A DNA stretch of 30,779 bases from an uncultured beta proteobacterium (GCA_903929925.1 CAIYWO010000116.1:1-30779), one strand, 5' to 3'; shown: positions 22,581-30,683, numbered from the stretch's first letter. Made by a program: numbers and translations. Notes: a model not told the origin generated them from the sequence alone.

Positions 22581-23651
22581 TCAGGTGTTTGGAAGTAAGT
22601 GCAGGTCGACCGGACGGAACGTCACTGAGACAGCGGCGTTCCGTGCGAACTCGATCTGGTCAAGTACGTTGATGATTGTGTCTTGAACTTTTACCGCATA
22701 TTCAATGTGCGGTCCCATATATTGAATATGCTCAATGACGCCGCTGAGCGTATTGACCCGATCAGCGTGCACCGACTCTGAGTGCGCTGCAAGCCGTAAG
22801 TCCTCCGAACGCAATACTGCTGTGCGTTGTTCGCCATTTTGCCCGGCTACCGGCGGGTCAAGCGTGATCGATGATCCGTCTGGCGCAAACCATTTCTGGT
22901 CTCGGCAGGTGAGTGTTAAAAAGTTGGCGGCACCGATAAAGTCTGCAGTAAATTTCTTTGTCGGGGATCGGTAAAGTTCACGGGGCTCACCGACCTCGAC
23001 AATATGCCCGCCATCCATGACGATGATACGGTCGGACATGGACAACGCCTCGGCCTGATCATGCGTGACATATACCGCTGGGATAGCGAGCTCTTTTTGA
23101 ATCCTGCTGATTTCAGCGCGCGTACGATCACGCAAACGAGCATCCAGGTTGGACAGTGGCTCGTCAAACAAAAGCACTTTGGGCTTGCCCACAATCGCAC
23201 GCGCAAGTGCGACACGCTGCTGCTGCCCGCCAGAAAGCTCGGAGGGCTGTCTGTTCGCCAGATGCGAAAGACCCACGACCTCTAATGCCCAGCTAACAGC
23301 GTCGGGGACCGAGGCTCGATCCACATTGCGTGCAATCAAAGGAAAGGCTACGTTCTCTGCCACGCTCATGTGTGGCCAAATCGCATAGGACTGAAATACC
23401 ATTCCAAGGTCGCGCTCGTGTGGAGCTATGAATATATCGCTCTCGGGTTGGGAGACGACCCGACCATCGATTTCGATCGTTCCGCCATTTGTGCGCTCGA
23501 GGCCGGCGATACAGCGCAGAGTTGTTGTTTTTCCGCAGCCGCTCGGACCCAGCAGGGTAACAAACTCTCCATCGTCGACATCAAAGGAAATGCCATGAAC
23601 AATGGTGGTTTGGTTAAACGCTTTAATCAAATTGTTGACACGGATGCCCAT
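22581..23651 (-). CDS. ABC importer ATP-binding protein (PotA/FbpC-like)
   Basis: The 356-residue ATPase has Walker A GPSGCGKTT (35-43), Q-loop VFQSYAIWPHM, signature LSGGQQQR (139-146), Walker B VLLFDEPLSNLDARLR (159-174) and the switch His197. The last 110 residues form a TOBE-type regulatory domain typical of iron, spermidine and putrescine importers. It is the third gene of the binding protein-permease-ATPase operon, 25 bp after the permease. The class (CUT1/POPT/FeT) alone does not give the substrate. Confidence 0.95.
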   Translation of the reverse strand: MGIRVNNLIKAFNQTTIVHGISFDVDDGEFVTLLGPSGCGKTTTLRCIAGLERTNGGTIEIDGRVVSQPESDIFIAPHERDLGMVFQSYAIWPHMSVAENVAFPLIARNVDRASVPDAVSWALEVVGLSHLANRQPSELSGGQQQRVALARAIVGKPKVLLFDEPLSNLDARLRDRTRAEISRIQKELAIPAVYVTHDQAEALSMSDRIIVMDGGHIVEVGEPRELYRSPTKKFTADFIGAANFLTLTCRDQKWFAPDGSSITLDPPVAGQNGEQRTAVLRSEDLRLAAHSESVHADRVNTLSGVIEHIQYMGPHIEYAVKVQDTIINVLDQIEFARNAAVSVTFRPVDLHLLPNT

Positions 23652-23676
23652 GGTGATTCAGTCCAGTTTTACAGCG

Positions 23677-25458
23677 TTATTTGGCAGTGGATGGTTTTGA
23701 GCGATCGAGCAGCTTGAGTGATGGACGATGCTTGGTCGCTAACATCAACAGATACATGGCAACGAATACGACGATCATTCCGACCAAGGACAGTGAGCTG
23801 GCAAGCCCCCAGTTCGCTTGCTCGAAGAACGACCAAATCGACGTCGATAGGACGCTAGTCGATGCGGTGTAGAGAAGTACTGCTGAGGCGATCTCGCGAA
23901 AGAACGCCATAAACAATAGGAAGTAGGCGCCCTGTAGCGAGGGCATGGCAAGCGGCACAAGAATACGCCGGATGCCTTGTAAGCGTGTTGCACCTGCAGT
24001 CCAGGCGGCTTCTTCCAGGCTCTTGTCAATTTGAATCATCCTGCCGCCGACGGTTTCTGTCGCATAGGATAGAAAGCGCGTAATGAATGAAATGATCAAA
24101 ATAATTAAGGTGCCATAGATCGGTAACGGTATGTAGGCATAGGCCCAAAGGAGTCCGAGACCAATGACAACGCCCGGCACACCGAAGGGCAAGCTCGCGA
24201 TAAAGTCGAGTGTGCGATAGCCGGGTGGACGGTGACGTAGCGTGAAATAACTGATGAAAGAGGCGAGTCCAACTCCGAGTAAGGCACCAAGGCCAGACAC
24301 GATCAGCGTGTTCCAGAAGGAGCGTAAGGTCGAGTCAGACTCAAATAAGAATACGTAGTTTCGCAGCGTGTAAGCACCCTCGAACGGATTGGCGCTGAAG
24401 TATTTCAAGACCGACACATAAGCAAGAATGATGACCGGTAGAACGAGTGCACAAAGGATGTAGCCCCAGCACAGCGTATTCGCAGCCCAGCGCCATTTTC
24501 CTAGGCTGACCAGGGTTAGACGACCTGCTTTGCCGGTCGTCACGGTGAGGCGATTACTGCGTGCGATACGGCGTTGCAGCCATATTGCGCCACCGGTCAG
24601 GGCACTGAGTGCAAGACCGATTGCTGCGGCCAAGCCATAGTCCGGAGGGGGGAAGCTAACAAGCAAATAGAGTTGGGTTGCTAGGACAGAGATACGACCT
24701 GGAATGCCCATCAACGCAGGTATCGCAAACTGTTCGATTGAAAGTACAAATGTTAGTACCAGGCTTGAAGTGATCGAGAAGCCAAGTAGCGGCAGCGTTA
24801 CGCGTCGCAGCACATGCATGGGCGTTGCACCCGCCGCACGCGCAGCCTCTTCAAAGGTCGCGTCGATACCAAGAATAGGGCCACGCATCATGAGATATAC
24901 AAACGGGATTTGATGCAGCACCGTGACAAAAATCATCCCGCTCTTGGTGTAGGCATCGACCTTCCAGGTGTCCGCGCCAAATATTGTTTCGAGCACACCG
25001 TTAATGAGCCCGCCGGGCGAGCCGATGATGATCCAGGCCATCGCCAGAATGAAGGAGGGCAAGAAGAAGCTCAGGCTGACTAACGCAGTGACGACAGGAC
25101 CGCCGCGGAAGTCAGTCCGATGCACGACAATCGCGATCGCTGTGCCGACGATGGCTGCGATAACACTTGAGGCCAGACCAATCAGAATCGTTGTGTAGAA
25201 GGTTCCTACTACACCGCTTGAGAACAGACCCGCCCAGTTGCGTAGTGTCCACTCGCCAAGTTGACCTGGCGCGGCACTACGCAAGCTGCCATAGACGAGC
25301 GCAAGAAGCGGGATCGCGACAAGCGCAGCGACAAATATAAAGGTGCAAAGATAAATCGTGCCTAAAACGCGACCGTTATCAAAGACGCTTGCTTCGCGAA
25401 ATATCGGGGCAGACTGAATATGCTGCTGTGGGGTCGGACGATGACTCTCACTGTTCAT
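23677..25458 (-). CDS. ABC importer permease, fused double-domain (Fe3+ type)
   Basis: The 593-residue protein joins two permease domains, about six helices each. Each half carries an EAA loop for ATPase contact: EEAARAAGATPMHVLRRVTLP in the first and EEAAWTAGATRLQGIRRILVP in the second. This fused layout is typical of FbpB/AfuB-class importers. The frame is open to 25548, overlapping the binding-protein gene; ATG 25458 (MNSESHRPTPQQH), 10 bp after that gene's stop, is the likelier start. Confidence 0.93.
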   Translation of the reverse strand: MNSESHRPTPQQHIQSAPIFREASVFDNGRVLGTIYLCTFIFVAALVAIPLLALVYGSLRSAAPGQLGEWTLRNWAGLFSSGVVGTFYTTILIGLASSVIAAIVGTAIAIVVHRTDFRGGPVVTALVSLSFFLPSFILAMAWIIIGSPGGLINGVLETIFGADTWKVDAYTKSGMIFVTVLHQIPFVYLMMRGPILGIDATFEEAARAAGATPMHVLRRVTLPLLGFSITSSLVLTFVLSIEQFAIPALMGIPGRISVLATQLYLLVSFPPPDYGLAAAIGLALSALTGGAIWLQRRIARSNRLTVTTGKAGRLTLVSLGKWRWAANTLCWGYILCALVLPVIILAYVSVLKYFSANPFEGAYTLRNYVFLFESDSTLRSFWNTLIVSGLGALLGVGLASFISYFTLRHRPPGYRTLDFIASLPFGVPGVVIGLGLLWAYAYIPLPIYGTLIILIISFITRFLSYATETVGGRMIQIDKSLEEAAWTAGATRLQGIRRILVPLAMPSLQGAYFLLFMAFFREIASAVLLYTASTSVLSTSIWSFFEQANWGLASSLSLVGMIVVFVAMYLLMLATKHRPSLKLLDRSKPSTAK

Positions 25459-25468
25459 GTTCTTCAGT

Positions 25469-26563
25469 CTATTGGATGCCGAAAGTTGTGCGCCAATGAT
25501 CGACGATTTCTTTTTGTTTTGCTGGCGGAAGCAATTCAAGTCCATCAATCGTGTTGGGTAGGGATGCTGTCGCAGGCAGGTGAGACAGTGGGGGTGCGCC
25601 GTTCCTTGTTACCGCGAGACCGCCAAAGTCCTGGAGAAATACTTGACCTTTCGCTGTCATAAGCCAATTAGCTAAAACTTTGCCCGCATTGGGGTTAGGC
25701 GCTTTGTCGGCGACAAACATGTATCCCAAAGACAGCGTTGTGCCGGACTTTGGATACACAACACCGATCGGCGCGCCGTCGGCCAGGGCCACGTTAACAG
25801 GAAGATCGCTTATCTCGGCAACATGCACATCGCCGCGGATGACCGCCTGCATGATGCCGCCTGATCCCTCGAAAAAGCGCACATTATTTTCTTTCATTTT
25901 TGCCGCGGTATCCCCGAGGCCTAGCTTGTCCCAGTAGGCCACGATGCCCTGAATAGAAACAGAGCGCCAAGGTGGATTCATGCCGATGCGGCCTTTCCAT
26001 TTTGGATCAAACAGATCCACCCACTCTTTGGGTACATCTGCAGGCTTCACACGCTGCTTGTTGTAGATAATGGCTTCACGTGCTGTTTGAATAGTGAACA
26101 ACATATTTTGTTGATCGTGATTCACCGCAGCAGGGAAATTTTTAAGTTCGGGCGGCGTCCATTTAACCATCCAGCCTCCTTTCATTCCGTCAAAGAGACG
26201 TTGGTCTGGGAAGGTAATCATGACGTCTGCTAGATGCCGTCCCGAGGAAAACTCGGTTCCAAACCTTTGCAATAGTGGTGCACTGCCAAGCCGTGTCATT
26301 TCCATTTTGATCGCGGGATACGCCTTTCGAAATTCGTTAGCGAGACGTTCGGCACCAGCGGGATTCAGGTTGTGATACAGCATGACCTTACCTTCTTTAC
26401 GCGCCGCGGCTTCAACGGCAGCCCAATCACTTGTTTGTGAAAAGGCAAAAGGTGAGGCGATTACGAGGCAGGCAGCGATAATGCTCAGCAAGCATTTATC
26501 GATTGCGGTTTTCCAAGCTTTAGCGGCAAGGCTGGGTGAGCCGTTGTTAGGCTGAGCAAACAT
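25469..26563 (-). CDS. ABC importer periplasmic substrate-binding protein (Fe3+/AfuA-like class)
   Basis: The 364-residue protein has a signal peptide, somewhat long at about 43 residues and ending near FAFSQ, followed by a two-lobed binding domain: WAAVEAAARKEGKVMLYHNLN, LLQRFGTEFSSGRHLADVMI, YNKQRVKPADVPKEWVDLFDPKWKGRI and MQAVIRGDVHVAE. This is the extracellular solute-binding family that includes FbpA, AfuA and 2-aminoethylphosphonate or organic-acid binders. No run of tyrosines typical of Fe3+ ligands is obvious, so the ligand may be an organic acid. ATG 26563 has a CGGAGA site 8 bases upstream. It heads the importer operon. Confidence 0.92.
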   Translation of the reverse strand: MFAQPNNGSPSLAAKAWKTAIDKCLLSIIAACLVIASPFAFSQTSDWAAVEAAARKEGKVMLYHNLNPAGAERLANEFRKAYPAIKMEMTRLGSAPLLQRFGTEFSSGRHLADVMITFPDQRLFDGMKGGWMVKWTPPELKNFPAAVNHDQQNMLFTIQTAREAIIYNKQRVKPADVPKEWVDLFDPKWKGRIGMNPPWRSVSIQGIVAYWDKLGLGDTAAKMKENNVRFFEGSGGIMQAVIRGDVHVAEISDLPVNVALADGAPIGVVYPKSGTTLSLGYMFVADKAPNPNAGKVLANWLMTAKGQVFLQDFGGLAVTRNGAPPLSHLPATASLPNTIDGLELLPPAKQKEIVDHWRTTFGIQ

Positions 26564-26582
26564 GTTTTGTCTCCGTGATTGA

Positions 26583-26599
26583 CCCTGTCAGTAACAGGG
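26583..26599 (-). other. Leader hairpin of the importer operon
   Basis: CCCTGT (26583-26588) and ACAGGG (26594-26599) form a perfect 6-bp stem with a 5-base loop in the predicted leader of the binding-protein mRNA, about 10 bases upstream of its ribosome-binding site. It may affect translation or mRNA stability. Confidence 0.35.
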
Positions 26600-26636
26600 C
26601 AATCTTTTATGGGTGAAGCGTTCGAGCGACGCCTGA

Positions 26637-26648
26637 ATACAGATGTAT
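26637..26648. promoter_or_regulatory. Operator-like palindrome (site 2), ATACA-TC-TGTAT on the minus strand
   Basis: A perfect 5-2-5 inverted repeat, the counterpart of site 1 at 19462-19473. On the minus strand it overlaps the last two bases of the proposed -10 box of the importer operon, the same geometry as at site 1. It also lies about 64 bp upstream of the divergent beta-hydroxyacid dehydrogenase gene and could affect both. Confidence 0.5.
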
Positions 26649-26675
26649 ATTCACGAATACTGACGAAGATGTCAA
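26647..26675 (-). promoter_or_regulatory. Candidate promoter of the ABC importer operon
   Basis: Reading leftward there is a perfect TTGACA (26675-26670), a 17-bp spacer and GAATAT (26652-26647, a poor -10). The start would be near 26640, giving a leader of about 77 bases. The weak -10 is overlapped by operator site 2. Confidence 0.5.
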
Positions 26676-26711
26676 GGTATCTATGCATTAGCTATAAAGG
26701 GAGGAGAGGAA

Positions 26712-27593
26712 ATGAGCACAACTAAAAAAATAGGCTTCATTGGACTCGGTGTAATGGGTGAGCCCATGTGCCGCAACCTTGCGCAAAAGACGCGCCAGCA
26801 AGTTACTGCTTACGATACGCAAGCGGCTCCGTTAGTCCGGCTTGGCGCTACGGTTACGTCGGCGCAGTCTGTCGCTCAGGTCATGCAAGCAAGTGATATT
26901 GTTTTCCTATCCTTGCCTTCGGGTGAAATTGTGGCGGAAGTCGCCCGAAACGCCGAGGGCTTGCTTGCGCATGCGCGTACTGGCCAGACCATTGTTGACC
27001 TCAGTACGTCACCCGTTAATTTGACGCGCGTACTATTTGAGGAATTCAAGGCGAGAGGCGTGACCTTCATTGACGCGCCTGTCGCGCGAACGAGGGCTGC
27101 AGCAGAGGCTGGAACCTTGTCTGTGATGGTTGGCGCAACACCTGAGCAATTTGCGATGGTTAAGCCCTTCATCGCCTGTTTTGCCTCTGAGATTACTTTG
27201 TGTGGTGGTGTTGGGGCTGGTCAGATCACCAAGATCTTGAACAACATGGTTTTGTTTGAGACCGTTGTGGCCTTGGGGGAAGCTCGCGCGATCGCACGGC
27301 GTTCTGGGGTGGACCCAAAGGCCTTATTCGAGACTCTTTCGTTGGGCTCCGCGGACAGCTTCGCGTTGCGCAATCATGGAATGAAAGCGATGATTCCAGG
27401 CGACTTTCCTGAGCGGGCGTTTTCGGTCGACTATGCGGCGAAGGACTTACGCTACGCGCTTGAGCTGGCCGAGGAAACGGGTGTCGATGCGGCAGGAGCG
27501 CGAAACGTGCAACGTCTGTATGAGTTAGCGACTGCGCGTGGAGACAAAGAGGCGTACCACCCGGTTATTAGTCGAGTGGTTGATCCGCAATAA
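26712..27593 (+). CDS. NAD(P)-dependent beta-hydroxyacid dehydrogenase (HIBADH family)
   Basis: The 293-residue protein has the NAD(P)-binding start KIGFIGLGVMGEPMCRNL and the catalytic lysine in GAGQITKILNNM (Lys174). Family enzymes oxidise 3-hydroxyisobutyrate, tartronate semialdehyde, glycerate and related acids. The substrate-binding DAPVSGG motif is changed to DAPVARTRAAAEAG (121-134), which puts arginines near the active site and may favour a second carboxylate. ATG 26712 has a strong AGGAGAGG site. It is divergent from the importer operon, and its last 26 bases overlap the end of the second mmgE/prpD gene on the other strand. Confidence 0.92.
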   Translation: MSTTKKIGFIGLGVMGEPMCRNLAQKTRQQVTAYDTQAAPLVRLGATVTSAQSVAQVMQASDIVFLSLPSGEIVAEVARNAEGLLAHARTGQTIVDLSTSPVNLTRVLFEEFKARGVTFIDAPVARTRAAAEAGTLSVMVGATPEQFAMVKPFIACFASEITLCGGVGAGQITKILNNMVLFETVVALGEARAIARRSGVDPKALFETLSLGSADSFALRNHGMKAMIPGDFPERAFSVDYAAKDLRYALELAEETGVDAAGARNVQRLYELATARGDKEAYHPVISRVVDPQ

Positions 27594-28941
27594 GACATTT
27601 CATGAGTGTCGAGATTCGGAGCTCTTGGGGCGGTGCGTCAACCGCAGTCCAAAATTTCTCTGCCGCCTGTACTGAAAGACGTCGGTCGATCAGATCATGC
27701 GCTTTGCTCTCAATCACTTCGGGTGCGATCGGGCGTGACCAGCTTCCAAGCGGGGCGGCACACCGATGTCGAACAACCGTTCCATCTGCAAGCGTGACGC
27801 ACACGTCAACGTGCATGGCATCAAACCGCCCAGAGATCTCGGCTGTTTGAGTCAACTGCGTGACAGACAGTAACCCCTTTGCATCGTCCGCAAAGCGTCG
27901 CGCATCGCTAAATGAATCCAGATTTAGGCGTGCATCAAGCAATGCCGCCACGACACAATATTGAAGCGAAAACTTGCCGTCCAGACCTGAGGTAGGATTT
28001 GGCCGATCGATGTACGGCATCACTGGCGTAAGAATTTCTACCCGCTTAATTTTTTCAGGCTGTGCAATCTCTGCACGGCAGTCGAGTGCAGCGGTGATGG
28101 CAAAGTGCGTTGCATATTGGGATGGAAATAGTTTCCAGGCGGGTCCAGGCGTGAGGACGCGCCCAACGAGCAAGGGCGCTAACAGATGTGATGCATCAAA
28201 GCGCTCACCAAAGTAAGCATGTGCGTAACCGCGCGGGCCCGATAAGGCATCAGTGTCAGCGGTAAATCCGCTTTGTGCGAGCAACGCTGCTTCTAGCCCA
28301 CTGCGACAAGCGTCACCACAATGCAGCGCTTTGGTCATTGAGCCCACGTTCGCAAGTACGCCACCAGCACGTGATGCCGCAATGCCAACGGCAGCAACGT
28401 GTTGAGCCTCAGAGAGTGCTAGAAAATCTCCGCATGCGATTGCACCTGCTAAAGGTCCGACGACACCCGGTGGGTGCAAACTCAGTTCGCGTGGCTCGAT
28501 CTGGCCAGACGAGAGACGCAAGCGTCCCTGTGCTTCGATTCCTTTTAACAGTGCATGCAGAAGCCGTTCGCCTTGTGGCCCAGCGCCTGATGCTTCTTGT
28601 TGTTCGGCTAATGCAAGTAGTCCAGGCAGCATGGTTGATAGAGCATGATTAGGCGGATTCCACATCGGCTCATAATCGAGCACGTGCATAGACATCCCGT
28701 TAACCTGCGCTGCTTGAGACAGAGAAGTTTTGAATCCTTGGCCAATCACGGTGGCTGTTGGGTGACCACCCTGTTTGCGGGCGAGTGTCGCTGCAAGCGT
28801 TGGTCCGGGTTGGTCTGAGCCTGCCAGCGCAACCGCTAATCCGTCAAGTAGTAAAAGACGTGCAATGCGGATAAGCGCTGGATCCTCGATGGACCACGCG
28901 CGGAGCAGTGCGACAAAATCAAGAGTCATATTTTTAGACAT
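27568..28941 (-). CDS. MmgE/PrpD family protein (second, divergent copy)
   Basis: The 457-residue protein is in the same family as the gene at 21078-22565 but very different from it. Family positions seem kept: Asp89 in HVLDYEPMW, His99 in PPNHALS, His156 in LSLHPPG, Lys204 in GSMTKALHCG and His279 in YATHFA. The DYDD motif of the first copy reads DYEP here, so the acidic cluster is smaller and the substrate probably differs. The open frame reaches 29058 inside gntR; ATG 28941, 7 bp after the gntR stop, is chosen (ATG 28929 is an alternative). It is third in the dehydrogenase-gntR-mmgE/prpD operon, and its 3' end overlaps the convergent dehydrogenase gene. Confidence 0.88.
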   Translation of the reverse strand: MSKNMTLDFVALLRAWSIEDPALIRIARLLLLDGLAVALAGSDQPGPTLAATLARKQGGHPTATVIGQGFKTSLSQAAQVNGMSMHVLDYEPMWNPPNHALSTMLPGLLALAEQQEASGAGPQGERLLHALLKGIEAQGRLRLSSGQIEPRELSLHPPGVVGPLAGAIACGDFLALSEAQHVAAVGIAASRAGGVLANVGSMTKALHCGDACRSGLEAALLAQSGFTADTDALSGPRGYAHAYFGERFDASHLLAPLLVGRVLTPGPAWKLFPSQYATHFAITAALDCRAEIAQPEKIKRVEILTPVMPYIDRPNPTSGLDGKFSLQYCVVAALLDARLNLDSFSDARRFADDAKGLLSVTQLTQTAEISGRFDAMHVDVCVTLADGTVVRHRCAAPLGSWSRPIAPEVIESKAHDLIDRRLSVQAAEKFWTAVDAPPQELRISTLMKCLIADQPLD

Positions 28942-28948
28942 GACGTCT

Positions 28949-29644
28949 TTATTTGTTTGAAATGAGTCGACGAATGCGCATCTTTTGTGACGCATAAATA
29001 TGGGCACGAAGCGCCTTTTCGGCAGCATCGGGATCGTGCTTGCGTATCCCTGCCACAACTGCTTCGTGCTCTTTGATAGTGTCTTTGACGCGCTTGGGAT
29101 CTGTCAGTGTCGTGTTGCCAAGTAAAGTCAGTGTGTCATGCAGTGTCTTTAGCATCTTAATCAGATATCTATTGTGACTGCAGTTGTAGAGCATTTCGTG
29201 AAACTGTCGATTACTAATTGCGAGCTGTACATCATCGCCGACAGAGTTTGCGTATTGCTCGCACATATCTTCAAGTAAAGAAATCTCAACGCTCGAGGCG
29301 TGTTGTGCCGCAAGCCTTGCTGCTGTTCCCTCAAGTACCTCGCGCATAAAGTACAGTTCGGTCACCATGCTGTAGTCGAGCTCTGCGACCATGATGCCAA
29401 GCGTCGAATCATGCACGACGAGGCCTTCAGACTCCAATCTCGCAAGTGCTTCGCGAATGGGTGTGCGGCTCAGACCGATCATTTCTGCCAGCTCTACTTC
29501 GCGCAACCGATCACCGGGCATAAGTTGCTGGCTCGCAAGCGCTTGACGAATGTAGCGGTAGGCGCGTTCGCCGCCAGGCAAATCATGTTCGAGGGCTTGT
29601 GCGTCCGCTGACTTTTTGGTTCGCGATGTGGTTGGATTTTTCAT
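28949..29644 (-). CDS. GntR-family transcriptional regulator, FCD subfamily
   Basis: The 231-residue protein has an N-terminal winged helix-turn-helix (about 25-90): LMPGDRLREVELAEMIGLSRTPIREALARLESEGLV. The C-terminal all-helical FCD ligand domain keeps three metal-binding histidines: His149 in NRQFHEML, His193 in KEHEAVV and His215 in LRAHIY. FCD regulators typically sense small carboxylic acids and repress nearby catabolic genes. Its ATG abuts the TAG of the D-2-hydroxyacid dehydrogenase gene with no gap, implying coupled translation. It is the only transcription factor gene in the island and so the main candidate to bind the palindromes at 19462 and 26637. Confidence 0.93.
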   Translation of the reverse strand: MKNPTTSRTKKSADAQALEHDLPGGERAYRYIRQALASQQLMPGDRLREVELAEMIGLSRTPIREALARLESEGLVVHDSTLGIMVAELDYSMVTELYFMREVLEGTAARLAAQHASSVEISLLEDMCEQYANSVGDDVQLAISNRQFHEMLYNCSHNRYLIKMLKTLHDTLTLLGNTTLTDPKRVKDTIKEHEAVVAGIRKHDPDAAEKALRAHIYASQKMRIRRLISNK

Positions 29645-30676
29645 CTATTTATGTGCGTGCAGAGGGCTCTTGTGCATCTGTTTTGCGACTTGTGATTCTG
29701 GTAAAAATGGATGCGCTGCATTAATGACGTTGATGGGCTTGCCAGCCAGGTACGCCACTAGATTCTTATACGACTGCGTATAGAACTCATCCATGTTTTC
29801 TTGTGTGACGAAGCCAATATGAGGCGTTGCGATCACGTTGGGCAAAGTCCTGAAAGGATGATTCTGTGGAAGAGGCTCACAGGAAAAAACATCCAACGCC
29901 GCGCCGCCGATTTTTCTTTCGGTTAGAGCTTGGATGAGTGCGTCTTCATCCACAATTTGCGCACGCGACGTATTGACGAGGTATGCGTTCGGCTTCATCC
30001 GTGCGAGTTCGTTTTTTCCGAGCAAGCCGAGGCTTGAATCCGTGAGCGGGTGATGGATCGTAATGACATCGGAAGTTTCGATCAACTCATCTTTCGATAC
30101 GCACACCACGTCGTGGGGTGTCGCGCGCTCTTGCGTCAAGTTCCGGCTCCACGCGATGACCCGCATGCCAAGGATGCGTCCAATCTTTGCGACGGGGATC
30201 CCCATATTGCCTAAGCCGATGATCCCGAGCGTCTTGCCGGCCACGCCATCCCCAACCGTTGTTTGCCAACCGCCGGCACGCACGGACGCCGTTTCTTGTG
30301 GAATTGCACGAAACAGACCGAGGATAAGCGCCCAGGTGACTTCAACCGTACTTTGGTGCATCGCTTCGGTTGTCGATACGGCAATGCCTAACTCGTCGGT
30401 TGCCTCGAGGTCTAACGAGCGTGCGTTACGCATGCCTGTCGCTAGAATAAATTTGAGCTGCGGCAAACGGACCAGCACAGAGCGTGGGAATTCCGTGCGT
30501 TCACGAATACGCATCACACCGTCGAAACCTTGCAGTCGTGCCACTAGCTCGTCTTCGGTGCAGACGTGATCTTTAAAGGCAACGACAGAGAGCCCGGGGA
30601 TCTGGTTCCAGTCCACGATACGATGTGCGAGATCCTGGTAGTCGTCAAGAATCGCGAGTCGAAGTTGTTTATTCAT
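29645..30676 (-). CDS. D-2-hydroxyacid dehydrogenase, NAD-binding
   Basis: The 343-residue protein belongs to the D-isomer-specific 2-hydroxyacid dehydrogenase family (phosphoglycerate, formate, glycerate and D-lactate dehydrogenases). NAD binding is by LGIIGLGNMG (150-159). The catalytic triad is visible as Arg238 in NTSRAQIVDE, Glu267 in FSCEPLP and His286 in TPHIGFV. It interconverts a 2-hydroxy acid and a 2-keto acid; the exact acid is unknown. It is first in the operon with gntR and the second mmgE/prpD gene. Direct repeats and a palindrome lie upstream. Confidence 0.93.
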   Translation of the reverse strand: MNKQLRLAILDDYQDLAHRIVDWNQIPGLSVVAFKDHVCTEDELVARLQGFDGVMRIRERTEFPRSVLVRLPQLKFILATGMRNARSLDLEATDELGIAVSTTEAMHQSTVEVTWALILGLFRAIPQETASVRAGGWQTTVGDGVAGKTLGIIGLGNMGIPVAKIGRILGMRVIAWSRNLTQERATPHDVVCVSKDELIETSDVITIHHPLTDSSLGLLGKNELARMKPNAYLVNTSRAQIVDEDALIQALTERKIGGAALDVFSCEPLPQNHPFRTLPNVIATPHIGFVTQENMDEFYTQSYKNLVAYLAGKPINVINAAHPFLPESQVAKQMHKSPLHAHK

Positions 30677-30683
30677 ATTGAGA

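Noticed and set aside
26693..26698. TATAAA just before the beta-hydroxyacid dehydrogenase gene as its -10 box
   Set aside because: It is so close to the ribosome-binding site that the leader would be only a few bases, and there is no -35 match at the right spacing. The start of this transcript remains unknown.
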